Source of the DNA: Arthrobacter sp. H-02-3 | GTDB taxonomy: Bacteria > Actinomycetota > Actinomycetes > Actinomycetales > Micrococcaceae | Direction of reading: 5' to 3' | NCBI RefSeq assembly: GCF_003097355.1 | Contig: NZ_PYUI01000020.1 | Location: forward strand, 28,122-92,121 | DNA length: 64,000 bases | Shown here: piece after piece, positions 51,238 to 58,864 of the stretch | How the letters are laid out: every line of letters starts with the position of its first letter | Numbering within the stretch: the first letter of the stretch is position 1 | The notes under the pieces: model-generated | Database searches by the model: none | Told to the model about the DNA's origin: nothing | What the model saw: only the letters and a program-made list of their open reading frames with translations | Translations under genes and position numbers: made by a program

Positions 51238-51507
51238 TTAGACGAAGGCGCGGACGATGCCCGAGGCACCGGTGATGATGATGCAGCCCATCAGGACCCA
51301 GCCGAGCTTGCCGATGGCTTGGGCTCCCTCGCCGCGCTGGAGCTGGATGACCATGCCGATGCCGACAATGATCACGCCCAGGACGCCGAGGACCAGGCCA
51401 ATGCCGGCGGCCCAGTTCAGGATCGTGAGCAGGCCACCTGCCTGTGCCGGGACGACCGGGGTGGGGTTGGGGATAACGCTTCCGTCAAGTACAGCGAAGG
51501 GGTTCAT
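51238..51507 (-). CDS. Small two-helix membrane protein (pilin/VirB2-like)
   Basis: 89-residue protein with two hydrophobic helices (LTILNWAAGIGLVLGVLGVI, then GKLGWVLMGCIIITGASGIV) joined by a polar loop QLQRGEGAQAI. Size and topology match VirB2/TrbC-type pilins or the small membrane partners in Gram-positive transfer systems. GTG-free start with AAAGGTCTCACC upstream. Assignment is by topology and context only. Confidence 0.68.
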   Translation of the reverse strand: MNPFAVLDGSVIPNPTPVVPAQAGGLLTILNWAAGIGLVLGVLGVIIVGIGMVIQLQRGEGAQAIGKLGWVLMGCIIITGASGIVRAFV

Positions 51508-51518
51508 GGTGAGACCTT

Positions 51519-52130
51519 TCAGTGGGTGGTGCGCGGTGTGGTGTCGGTAGCCAGGGCGGCTAAGTCAGTGATGAAGCGTTCGTATTCGCGGCCCGGCGGC
51601 GGGGTGGTGGCGGCCCCGTGCCGCCAGGCCTCGACCCAGGGCAGGGTCCAGAGCCGGGGCGCTCCCCCGCCGACGATGGCGGCGAAGTCACGAAGTGCCT
51701 TGGGAGTCTTCCCCGGTGCGTCCGCCAGGACAGCCAGGCCGAGCAGATCAAGCTCGGGTGCGGCGTCTGATGCCCACTGCGTCAGCGCGCTCTGTGCAGC
51801 TGTCAGCCCGCGCATATCTGCACGGCAAGCCAGCAGGACCCGAGGCTTGCTGCCGTCCTGGAGAACCGGCCAGCAGTGACCGGTGACGCGCGCCCCTTCG
51901 AGAAGGTCAGCGATGCGGCTTTCACCGGATCCCCCGTGGGCGCCGGTGACCCACAGCGCTGCGGAGCCCGCGACGGTGCGGCGGGCCAGACGGTCTGCAG
52001 CGTCCGGTTCAACCACTCCCCTCAGCGGCGCACTAATCACGCCCGCGGGCGGCAGGTGCGCGTCCTGTGCCTCCTCCTCCGCATTGTCGGTGGCGGGGCT
52101 TGTGATCCAGGGGTTCAATGTCTGTTGCAT
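51519..52130 (-). CDS. Conjugation-operon protein of the DUF6668 type
   Basis: 203-residue cytoplasmic protein. I chose the ATG at 52130 (MQQTLNPWITSPATDNAEEE), behind GGAGGAACC. The sequence ALWVTGAHGGSGESRIADLL has a Walker-like loop but no lysine at the usual place, followed by PVLQDGSKPRVLLACRADM and LGLAVLADAPGKTPKALRDF, resembling a degenerate P-loop fold. It accompanies the ParA/MinD-like protein in actinobacterial transfer operons; role unknown. Confidence 0.7.
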   Translation of the reverse strand: MQQTLNPWITSPATDNAEEEAQDAHLPPAGVISAPLRGVVEPDAADRLARRTVAGSAALWVTGAHGGSGESRIADLLEGARVTGHCWPVLQDGSKPRVLLACRADMRGLTAAQSALTQWASDAAPELDLLGLAVLADAPGKTPKALRDFAAIVGGGAPRLWTLPWVEAWRHGAATTPPPGREYERFITDLAALATDTTPRTTH

Positions 52131-52163
52131 GGTTCCTCCGTCCAAAGTCCGTTGGTGGGTGGT

Positions 52164-53639
52164 TCAGAAGCCGGCGGCGACGGCGGCCGCGGCCGCGAGC
52201 CATGCCCGCTTTGTGGCGGGCTGGAGTGCTTCATAGCGGATGGGCCCGTTGACCAGGGCCGGGTCGTAAGGAATTCGGACGACCGTGCGGACGAACGGTG
52301 CGAAGCCGTCAGCGATCCGCCGGGCTTCGTCCTTGGCCCGCTTGAGCGCTTCCCCGCTCATGCTGCGCTTGGCGTCGGTGGACTCAGAGACGATGACGAC
52401 GGCGTTGCGGGCCAGCTCCGCGTCGTGGCCGCCACGGGATTCCAGCGTCTGCAGCGTCAGGCGTGCGGCTTCGGCGCGGTCCTCGATGGCGGTCACGGGG
52501 ACGACGAGCTGGTTGGTGTGGTCGATCATTCGGCGCCAGTTCGCGGCCCGGGCGGTGTTGCCGGAGTCCATGACCACGAGCCGGTAATAGCGGGTGAGGA
52601 CCTGGTGGGCGATGTCGACTTCCTCGGCGGTGACTTCGTGGTCGCCTTCTTCGTTTTCGTCCGAGCGCAGGACATCGAACTTGTCCGCGGTCTGGTGGTG
52701 GACGAACTTGGCGATTTCGGCCGCGTTCGTGGACGGGGAGAGCAGTTCGGTGGAGGCGTCGATCAGGTCCAGGACACTGCGGTCGTGGGAGCCCTTTTCT
52801 GTCCGCCAGCCGAGGGTGCCTTGGGACTCGTTGTTGTCCCACGCGACCGTGGCCGCGCCGCTGTAACGGGCGAGGATGGCCGAGAGCATGACCACGGTGG
52901 GGGTCTTGTTCGCCCCGCCCTTGCGGTTCACCACGGCGATGGTCCGGGGGCCGGGCCAGTGCTGGCTGACCGTGCGGATGTCCTCACGTTCGGTGAGTTC
53001 TTCCTCCGAGGGGTCCATCCGCAGCCCCAGGCGCGTGAGCGTGCCCCGCCAGCCCTGGGTGGCGGGTTCGAGCACCGGGGCGCTGACCAGAAACGAAGTT
53101 TCCTTCAAGCCGCGCCGCGTCGGCGCCGCTTCTTCAGTAACGTCGGCGGCCGGCTGCGGTTCCGGGGTGGCCGGCACCGGAACCGCATCGGCTGCGACGG
53201 GGGCAGGTGGCCACGGCCGGGCGTCCACCGGTGCCGCAGGGGCAGAAACGGGCGCGGACTCTGCCGGAGTGGCCACGCGCTCCGGTGCGGGGACGGTCTC
53301 AATAGTCGCCGGGGCGACTGCCTTGGCTGTGGTTTCCGGAGTTTCTGCCCGGCGTCGGCTCTGCCGCGGTTCATAGGACACGGATTCGATCCTGTTATCC
53401 GGGTGGACGATGAGTTCACCGTGGCCCTCGGGGTCCTCGATCCGGACCCGCACGGGGCGCTGCAGGGTCTGTGCCTCGCCCACAATGAGGGCCAGGGCAT
53501 TGCTGCGGAGTTCCTGAACGGAGTCTCCGGCAGGGACGACGCGGGAGTTGCCCGCGACGATGACCTCGGCGGTGCCGTTGTCGCCGACGATGGCCCGGAT
53601 ATTGGGAAAGGCCACGACTTCGGTTGGTGTAGTACCCAT
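52164..53639 (-). CDS. ParA/MinD-like ATPase with long N-terminal extension (transfer operon)
   Basis: 491-residue protein. Residues 1-95 are a small beta-rich domain, 96-180 a Pro/Ala-rich linker, and about 230-491 a ParA/MinD fold. The deviant Walker A is NRKGGANKTPT (238-248), with signature lysine but Ala-Asn in the middle. VVMDSGNTARAANW is the Walker B-like strand. Such proteins in actinobacterial conjugation loci probably position the transfer machine. It is distinct from the partition ParA at 62219. Confidence 0.82.
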   Translation of the reverse strand: MGTTPTEVVAFPNIRAIVGDNGTAEVIVAGNSRVVPAGDSVQELRSNALALIVGEAQTLQRPVRVRIEDPEGHGELIVHPDNRIESVSYEPRQSRRRAETPETTAKAVAPATIETVPAPERVATPAESAPVSAPAAPVDARPWPPAPVAADAVPVPATPEPQPAADVTEEAAPTRRGLKETSFLVSAPVLEPATQGWRGTLTRLGLRMDPSEEELTEREDIRTVSQHWPGPRTIAVVNRKGGANKTPTVVMLSAILARYSGAATVAWDNNESQGTLGWRTEKGSHDRSVLDLIDASTELLSPSTNAAEIAKFVHHQTADKFDVLRSDENEEGDHEVTAEEVDIAHQVLTRYYRLVVMDSGNTARAANWRRMIDHTNQLVVPVTAIEDRAEAARLTLQTLESRGGHDAELARNAVVIVSESTDAKRSMSGEALKRAKDEARRIADGFAPFVRTVVRIPYDPALVNGPIRYEALQPATKRAWLAAAAAVAAGF

Positions 53640-53681
53640 GAGCTTCTTCCTTTACGTGTGTGGGATGGAGGGGTGCGGCGC

Positions 53682-54191
53682 TTAGGACGCGGGCGGGGTG
53701 AGCCGGTTGACCTTCCACGGGGCGTCCTTGCCGGTGCGGAGCAGCTGCACCGTGTAGGTCCCGGCGTTGGTGGGGACCGCTGCCATGACGCCGAAGCCGT
53801 TGGCTTCATCGACGCTCAGGGTGGCGGGGCCGGTGATGCGGCTGGCCGGGATGTTGGCCGGGTTCACCGCCGAGTAGTCGGCGGTCGCTTGCGGGGTCAG
53901 CCAGCGGGCCAGGTCATTGGCCCACTGCTTGTCCTCCACCGTGGGGCGGGCGAAGTCCGTCATTGCCTTCCCGGCGACTTCCACCGCTTTGTCCTTGCTG
54001 GCCTGATCCCAGGTGATGCCGGTCGTGGCCGGGGCCGTGCCCCCGGGCGCCTGGGGTCCGCTGTTGGCGCTCAGTGAGACCGGCGCGGACGCTGTGGGCT
54101 GGCTGGTTGATGCCGCTGGCGTCGTGTTCGCCACCGGTGCGCAGGAAACGCAGAGCAGCGCCACGGAGAGCAGGGTCAGGGGCTTCGTCAC
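53682..54191 (-). CDS. Lipoprotein of the transfer operon
   Basis: 169-residue protein starting with GTG 54191, which overlaps the previous gene's stop (GTGA). The N-terminus KPLTLLSVALLCVSCAPV is a lipoprotein signal with lipobox LCVSC. A Thr/Ser/Pro-rich spacer follows, then a compact domain ending TYTVQLLRTGKDAPWKVNRL, as in NTF2-like or VirB8-like outer domains. Expected on the outer membrane face as part of the mating channel. Confidence 0.78.
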   Translation of the reverse strand: MTKPLTLLSVALLCVSCAPVANTTPAASTSQPTASAPVSLSANSGPQAPGGTAPATTGITWDQASKDKAVEVAGKAMTDFARPTVEDKQWANDLARWLTPQATADYSAVNPANIPASRITGPATLSVDEANGFGVMAAVPTNAGTYTVQLLRTGKDAPWKVNRLTPPAS

Positions 54192-55264
54192 TTCTTCTCC
54201 TCTTGGGTGGGCAGGTACAGGAAAGCGGAGGGGACGGTGTTGGCCACTGTCCGGGTGTAGTAGCTGTGGTCCGCCGGAGCCGGGTTGCCGTTGTAGCCCT
54301 CTTCGACGTAGGTCCCGTTGTCCTTTACTTCTTTGACCACCGCGACGTGGCCGAAGTTCGGGTCCGCTCCCCCGGCACCGGGGGCGTACCAGACGACGGC
54401 ACCGACCCGGGGGGTGCTGCCGGTTGGCCAGCCCTTGGCGTCCCAGCCGGCCCTCCACGTAAGGGCCGAGCCGAGGCCCTGCCTGTCCGGGCGGAACGTG
54501 CTGTTGAGGTATTTGAACGGTGCGCTGGTTGAGCCCATCTGCTGGTTTACGCGCCACAGGGCGAAGTCCACGCACTCGCGGTAGTACATGCCCAGCGGCG
54601 AGGTGCTGGCTGTGTTCGCTCCGGCCTGCGACCAGGTCGGGGAGTTCTTCCACGGGTAGTCATCCCCCACGTCGGACTGTCCGGGGATGGCGCAGCCGCT
54701 GCCTTGCAGGGAGAACTTCGAGTTCGAGAGCCCCTGAACGAGTTTGACGGCTTCGGGCCAGTACTTCTGGTAGTGGTACGGGTCGGCGTTGCGTTGAACC
54801 TTGTTACCGGCAAGGGTCGGTTCCAATAGCTCCCAGCCGGGCACGCCCTGCAGGGCCTTGATGAAGTTCGTTGCGCTTCTGGTGGGGTCCATGCGGTCTG
54901 CGTAGGAGCCCCATGCGCCGTTGTCGCGCTGCTGGAACAACCCGCGGGAGTCTGGGCCGGCACCGTCGCCGGTATCCAGGACCCGCAATCCGGACTCGCC
55001 CAGGGCGACCATGACGCTGATCATCTGGCCTTTGACGGACAGGTTCAGTGCCTTGCCGGCGCCCATGATGGCGGCGGCGTTCTTGAGCTGCTCCTGGGTG
55101 TACCTCTCGACCTTGGCGCTGCCGTCGATGACAACGGACACGGCCGGGCCGCAGTCAGCCACAGCAGGTGTCGGCCCGACGAGCAGAACGATCGACAGGA
55201 TCAAACCCAGGAAGAGTATCGGCACAATAACCGCAGTGCGGAGCAGAAGTCCTTTTGGCTTCAC
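54188..55264 (-). CDS. Membrane-anchored cell-wall hydrolase: lytic transglycosylase-like plus CHAP domain
   Basis: 358-residue protein. An N-terminal membrane segment (about 8-32) is followed by a lysozyme/transglycosylase-like domain (MISVMVALGESGLRVLDTGD, GPDSRGLFQQRDNGAWG) and a C-terminal CHAP amidase/endopeptidase with Cys in YYRECVDFALWR and His in NFGHVAVVKEV. It resembles VirB1-like and Tn916 Orf14-type hydrolases that open peptidoglycan for the conjugation channel. First gene of the transfer operon; the palindrome at 55325 lies about 60 bases upstream. Confidence 0.86.
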   Translation of the reverse strand: MKPKGLLLRTAVIVPILFLGLILSIVLLVGPTPAVADCGPAVSVVIDGSAKVERYTQEQLKNAAAIMGAGKALNLSVKGQMISVMVALGESGLRVLDTGDGAGPDSRGLFQQRDNGAWGSYADRMDPTRSATNFIKALQGVPGWELLEPTLAGNKVQRNADPYHYQKYWPEAVKLVQGLSNSKFSLQGSGCAIPGQSDVGDDYPWKNSPTWSQAGANTASTSPLGMYYRECVDFALWRVNQQMGSTSAPFKYLNSTFRPDRQGLGSALTWRAGWDAKGWPTGSTPRVGAVVWYAPGAGGADPNFGHVAVVKEVKDNGTYVEEGYNGNPAPADHSYYTRTVANTVPSAFLYLPTQEEKK

Positions 55265-55324
55265 GGTAGTTCCCCCTCTTGGCTGTCCTGACGGACACTT
55301 GCAATCAAAAGCATCATCTTTAAA

Positions 55325-55340
55325 GTGATGCTAGCATCAC
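55325..55340. promoter_or_regulatory. Palindromic operator GTGATGCTAGCATCAC
   Basis: Perfect 16-bp palindrome in the 128-base divergent region between the transfer operon and the winged-helix regulator gene. A half-site AGCATCAT lies at 55310-55317. Probably the binding site of that regulator. Confidence 0.65.
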
Positions 55341-55392
55341 CAAAAATATGTTGATACTTCTTGAGGGCGCGGCGGTGGGTGAGAATTGACGA

Positions 55393-55719
55393 ATGCCCCG
55401 CATCTACGAGCCATTCCCCGGACAGCCGCAAGAGGCTGCAAAGGCTTTGAGTGTGTTCAACGCCAACACCCTGCGGGCGGCTGTTATCAGGGACCTGGCC
55501 CAGCATCTTGACGGCGACACGACGGGAAACATCGCCAAGCGCATTGGCGTGGACTACCGGCAGGTCTACGCGCATATCAAGACGCTTGAGGCGGAAGGGC
55601 TCGTCTCCGCCGCAGGCGAAGCTGGGGCCCGCAGCGGGCAGCGCGTTCACTACTCCATAGACTTGGCCAGGCTTCGGGCGCAGGGCCTCATCTACATGAG
55701 ATATCTGTCGGGAGAATAA
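55393..55719 (+). CDS. Winged-helix (ArsR-like) transcriptional regulator
   Basis: 108-residue regulator. The helix-turn-helix is DTTGNIAKRIGVDYRQVYAH with recognition helix RQVYAHIKTLEAEGL and wing GQRVHYSIDLARL. It has no metal-binding cysteine motif. It is divergent from the conjugation operon with a perfect palindrome in between, so it most likely controls both itself and transfer. Length and fold are those of small ArsR/MarR-like repressors. Confidence 0.8.
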   Translation: MPRIYEPFPGQPQEAAKALSVFNANTLRAAVIRDLAQHLDGDTTGNIAKRIGVDYRQVYAHIKTLEAEGLVSAAGEAGARSGQRVHYSIDLARLRAQGLIYMRYLSGE

Positions 55720-55848
55720 GCGCTCAATATGGCCGCATTCGAGACTGCGGACCACCCCGTCAGCCTGCAGATCACGGGCGGGTGGAACGGGATTTGGGCC
55801 CATGGGGGCTGCGACCTGTGTGCGCATCTGAGGTGCAGTCGCCGCGGG

Positions 55849-55893
55849 GGTGCAGCCCCTACTACCCCCCAAACCTGTCGTAGGGGCTGCACC
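55849..55893. terminator. Large hairpin GGTGCAGCCCCTAC / GTAGGGGCTGCACC
   Basis: Perfect 14-bp arms at 55849-55862 and 55880-55893 with a 17-base loop, 130 bases after the regulator gene and between convergent genes. TTTGATG follows. A bidirectional terminator is likely. Confidence 0.6.
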
Positions 55894-55960
55894 TTTGATG
55901 CCACTCAATGTGCACGGTCAGGCCGTAGCGGGCACCTGGAGCATGTCATGCCCTAGAGTC

Positions 55961-55993
55961 TACTGAAAAAATTTCAGTAGTGAAAATTTTTCA
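55961..55993. promoter_or_regulatory. Paired operator-like palindromes at the 3' end of the XRE gene
   Basis: TACTGAAAAAATTTCAGTA (55961-55979) is a perfect palindrome. It is followed by the related TGAAAATTTTTCA (55981-55993), which overlaps the XRE stop codon. The core ACTGAAAAAATTTCAGT is identical to the site at 58716-58732 in front of the ImmA gene. Confidence 0.65.
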
Positions 55994-56446
55994 GTTCGTC
56001 GGGCGTTTCTTCTCGGGCCTGGGTGGAAGGTTTCGGAGTGCTTCAGTCACCGCGCGAAGGGCGTCGATGTTCACTTCCCCCAAAACCCGCGCTGCGAAGT
56101 GCTCTACCTCGGCAATGCGGTAAGCCTCTATCAGGCGGAGTTCAGCCTCGACGCGCTCCGGGATCGGACCGCTGCGCTGAAGCAGGTAGTTCTCGTCAAC
56201 GTCAAAAAAGTACGCAAGTGCCTTCAGCAGCTCCGGATCCCAGCGGTTATCAGGAGAGCCGGCCAGTAGCCGATGCCAGCGCGTCCTTGTGAGCGTGAGC
56301 CCTTGTTCCGCGAGACCTTGTCGAACGTCTTCGTACGTGAAACTGTCGGCGTCTTTGGCATGAACGATGTCCAGAAGAAGCTGGATTTTCGACGCGAGAA
56401 CCTCTTTATCGCTGCGAGGATCTATGGGGTTGTCGTTCGAATTCAC
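55991..56446 (-). CDS. XRE-family transcriptional regulator
   Basis: 151-residue protein with an N-terminal Cro/C1-type helix-turn-helix: SFTYEDVRQGLAEQGLTLTR, WHRLLAGSPDNRWDPELLKA, LAYFFDVDENYLLQRSG. A C-terminal helical region (ERVEAELRLIEAYRIAEVEH) may mediate dimerisation or proteolytic control. It is the last gene of the ImmA-led operon, 149 bases after the PAP2-like gene. It is the obvious candidate to bind the palindromes at both ends of the locus and to be the substrate of ImmA. Confidence 0.83.
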   Translation of the reverse strand: MNSNDNPIDPRSDKEVLASKIQLLLDIVHAKDADSFTYEDVRQGLAEQGLTLTRTRWHRLLAGSPDNRWDPELLKALAYFFDVDENYLLQRSGPIPERVEAELRLIEAYRIAEVEHFAARVLGEVNIDALRAVTEALRNLPPRPEKKRPTN

Positions 56447-56595
56447 GCGTGATCCTGCTCCCGGCCAACCAGGGCGGCCACATCCCGAGGGAAGCGCTCT
56501 GCCAGCGGTAGCAAAGTCACAGCCCTCCTTCTAATTCCGTCATCGTTGAGACCCCCTGTGAGGCCTTCGCGGCTTCGTGGAGTGCCACGTGAAAA

Positions 56596-57222
56596 TCAGC
56601 CGACAATGAGAGTATATGAGGCTCCGAATGCGACTACGCCGGTTATGAACCCGGCAATGACCTGAGGAGCTGAGTGATCCCGGAGATAGACCCTGGACCA
56701 GCAGACAAGCGGGGCCGCCACGACGAACGGAAGACCGAGCCAGCCGAACATCAGTACCGCTGACACGGTCGCGCCGCCCAACGTCATTGCATGGCCCGAT
56801 ATCTTCCAGACCGGGCTGACCAGAATGAGGGCCACGATCCCGCAAAGAATCCCGCCAATTAGCCCCCAGACGGGCTGGGGTGCCCCGATGACGGCGAGGA
56901 TTGCGCAGCCAAGCAGCGACGAAACCAAGGTCCAGAGCATGACCGGGCGGCGTTGGTTCTTGTCTCCCACGTGGTGGTCCGTCAGCTGGCCTTTCTTGGC
57001 AAGCATCAGTACGACAGCAAATGGCACCAGGCAGATGCAGAGTGCAGCGGTTATGCCCGACCAGATAGAGACCACCCACTGGTTACTCAGCAGAGAAGCC
57101 AAAATCAGCAGGAGGGACAACACCAAGGGCGGCTGCGCGATCTCGGTTGCGGACCTGGCCACACGCCCAATGGCTGTGGTGGACCTCTCTGCGGTGGTTC
57201 GGGTCGTGGTTGCTGCTGTCAC
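56596..57222 (-). CDS. PAP2-like membrane phosphatase family protein
   Basis: 208-residue protein with about five to six membrane segments. The PAP2 signature is partly preserved: VWKISGHAMTLGG corresponds to the PSGH motif and WSRVYLRDHSAPQVIAGFIT to the SR-x5-H-x3-D motif; here the acid after the histidine is replaced, so catalysis is uncertain. KKGQLTDHHVGDKNQRRPVM may be the first motif region (K-x6-RP). It overlaps the preceding membrane protein gene by four bases. Confidence 0.75.
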   Translation of the reverse strand: MTAATTTRTTAERSTTAIGRVARSATEIAQPPLVLSLLLILASLLSNQWVVSIWSGITAALCICLVPFAVVLMLAKKGQLTDHHVGDKNQRRPVMLWTLVSSLLGCAILAVIGAPQPVWGLIGGILCGIVALILVSPVWKISGHAMTLGGATVSAVLMFGWLGLPFVVAAPLVCWSRVYLRDHSAPQVIAGFITGVVAFGASYTLIVG

Positions 57223-58220
57223 TGAGGTGCCTTTACCGGCAGCACCGATTCCAGAGAACCGACGCCGCCATCAAATCGGGCTTGGACCGCGTCCAGGACA
57301 CGGCCGGCAAGGATAGGTGTGGATCGCCCGGAGAGAGCGACCTTGTGATCGCTGGAGCGAATAACGTACTCATACAGGCGCGCGGAGGGGTGCTTCGCAT
57401 AGAAGCTGGTCACGATGGCCGCCAGCCAAGCCGCACGGGAGAGGCCCCAATAGGCTCTCCCCAGCGTGGCCGTAAGGAAGATCAAGGCGGCCCGGTCCCA
57501 AAGCTGCAGGCGGCGCCACGCCTTAACGAGCGGGGGTATGCCCAGCCCGAGAGAAGTCAGCAGAACTCCGCCGTAGAACAGCGGACTGAACAAGGCGTAC
57601 AAAACCTGATGGAGAGAGGAACCGCCCACATCGATATGCATGGCGGTCATGTACGCGAGCTCTTCGACCGAGGCGAGTGCGACCAGAGCCATGCCGAATG
57701 CGACCACCCGGGAACTCACACGGACGGGCAGGCTTTCCTGAGGGCGGAGGCAGATGCGAAGGACGGAAACAGCGAGCAACGCCAAAATGCCCATGTAGAC
57801 GCTGGCATAGACGAAGACCGGCAGCTGCTGGACATTTTCCGGCACGTAGCTCAGTGTCGTCGGAACGAACTCCTGGAACAGGAACGGAATGGTGATCGCA
57901 AGCGCTCCAAGGCCGGCTGCAACGGGTCGGTGGCTGAAGCGTGAGCGATAGCTCTCATCCGGAGAGTAGGCAGCGAAGATTCCCTCCCGTACCAGCCAGA
58001 CGGCACACGTGACGCACATATTGCGAACGAGGTGCAGAAAGTTGATGCCGCCAAGGGCACCATCAATGGCTTCTTCGGGGACGACGACACCTGTAAAAAA
58101 GAGGCCGAGGACACCGATGCCGATCGCACCAACAAACGCCGTTGAGGACCCCCAGCGAGCGACGAAATATAGGCGAAAGACAAATACTATTGCCAGGATC
58201 CAGAACGCAGCGGCGATCAT
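57219..58220 (-). CDS. MAB_1171c-like polytopic membrane protein (DUF6545-type C-terminus)
   Basis: 333-residue protein. I chose the ATG at 58220, which overlaps the ImmA gene stop (ATGA). Seven or so membrane segments occupy residues 1-235 (MIAAAFWILAIVFVFRLYFV, FLHLVRNMCVTCAVWLVREG, VFVYASVYMGILALLAVSVL). A cytoplasmic C-terminal region carries RLYEYVIRSSDHKVALSGRS. The layout matches the actinobacterial MAB_1171c putative transporter family, which is often next to ImmA/IrrE and XRE genes. No transport substrate is known. Confidence 0.7.
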   Translation of the reverse strand: MIAAAFWILAIVFVFRLYFVARWGSSTAFVGAIGIGVLGLFFTGVVVPEEAIDGALGGINFLHLVRNMCVTCAVWLVREGIFAAYSPDESYRSRFSHRPVAAGLGALAITIPFLFQEFVPTTLSYVPENVQQLPVFVYASVYMGILALLAVSVLRICLRPQESLPVRVSSRVVAFGMALVALASVEELAYMTAMHIDVGGSSLHQVLYALFSPLFYGGVLLTSLGLGIPPLVKAWRRLQLWDRAALIFLTATLGRAYWGLSRAAWLAAIVTSFYAKHPSARLYEYVIRSSDHKVALSGRSTPILAGRVLDAVQARFDGGVGSLESVLPVKAPQ

Positions 58221-58693
58221 AGGCCAAACACTCGTTCTGCCTTCGTGGCCTTCTTCACGGGCGTGGCATGCAGAACCCGGGCCAGGCCAAAGGCCAAATT
58301 TTCGGCGGCAGCTTCGGCCTCGTCCAGGGGAACGTCCACGGCACGGCACATCCAGCTGACACCATTCCGCTTGCCAATACCGGAGAAGAAAGACCCCGCG
58401 ATAAGTCCGTCGAGAGGCTTCCCCTTATGGCCCAAAAGGATGTGGCTCAGTTCATGCAGCACGATATGAACACTCCAAGCCTTGGCACCCCGCAGGTAAC
58501 TGACGATGCCATGGCTGGGGGTATCGATCCAGTGGCCGGTGACGCCTTCCCCGAGGCTGGCCGCTGTGCCTTCCTCGAAGACCAGACGCTTGCCGTACTT
58601 CTCTTCAACCGCGTTCACTACGTCGCCCAGATCCGGGTACGCCGGAAGATTCAAGGTCTCAATGACGTCCGCGGTCAGTGCGGCCTGTTCCAT
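58217..58693 (-). CDS. ImmA/IrrE-family metallo-endopeptidase
   Basis: 158-residue zinc peptidase; ATG at 58693. The zinc motif HELSH is at residues 80-84 in VHIVLHELSHILLGH, with DLGDVVNAVEEKYGKRLVFE as the usual N-terminal helix-strand and FGIGKRN-like segment plus AAAENLAFGLARVL as the third ligand helix. ImmA-type enzymes inactivate an XRE repressor by cleavage on a signal. It leads the four-gene operon, with the ACTGAAAAAATTTCAGT palindrome 23 bases upstream. Confidence 0.85.
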   Translation of the reverse strand: MEQAALTADVIETLNLPAYPDLGDVVNAVEEKYGKRLVFEEGTAASLGEGVTGHWIDTPSHGIVSYLRGAKAWSVHIVLHELSHILLGHKGKPLDGLIAGSFFSGIGKRNGVSWMCRAVDVPLDEAEAAAENLAFGLARVLHATPVKKATKAERVFGL

Positions 58694-58715
58694 ATCTAAG
58701 CTGCTCCGGTAGTCA

Positions 58716-58732
58716 ACTGAAAAAATTTCAGT
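58716..58732. promoter_or_regulatory. Palindromic operator ACTGAAAAAATTTCAGT
   Basis: Perfect 17-bp palindrome between the ImmA gene (minus) and the micro-ORFs (plus). Identical to the core at 55962-55978. A possible extended -10 (TGTACTAT, 58737-58744) for rightward transcription lies next to it. Confidence 0.7.
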
Positions 58733-58742
58733 AATGTGTACT

Positions 58743-58835
58743 ATGAAATCAGCGCCAGACGCGCCGTGGCAAGGAGCCACCCTACCAAGCTTCCGAAAAC
58801 AGCAGCAGTCAAAGAAGGAACAGGAATCCCGATGA
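58743..58835 (+). CDS. Candidate micro-ORF 1 (30 aa)
   Basis: ATG at 58743 to TGA at 58835, basic and Gln/Lys-rich (LPSFRKQQQSKKEQESR). Its ATG overlaps a possible -10 box and it has no ribosome-binding site, so translation is doubtful. Its stop overlaps the next micro-ORF start (ATGA). Confidence 0.2.
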   Translation: MKSAPDAPWQGATLPSFRKQQQSKKEQESR

Positions 58836-58864
58836 CCCAGAACTGGACACCTGAGCAGCAATGA
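58832..58864 (+). CDS. Candidate micro-ORF 2 (10 aa)
   Basis: MTQNWTPEQQ then TGA; AGGAATCCCG precedes the ATG, a usable Shine-Dalgarno. Both ends overlap neighbours as ATGA. It could be a leader peptide coupling translation to the next frame, or chance. Confidence 0.25.
   Translation: MTQNWTPEQQ

Noticed and set aside
51876..54077. 733-codon plus-strand frame
   Set aside because: Antisense to the ParA/MinD-like, DUF6668-type and lipoprotein genes, which have clear motifs, starts and overlaps.
55261..55908. 215-codon minus-strand frame upstream of the transfer operon
   Set aside because: It covers the divergent promoter palindrome and is antisense to the winged-helix gene; no motif supports it.
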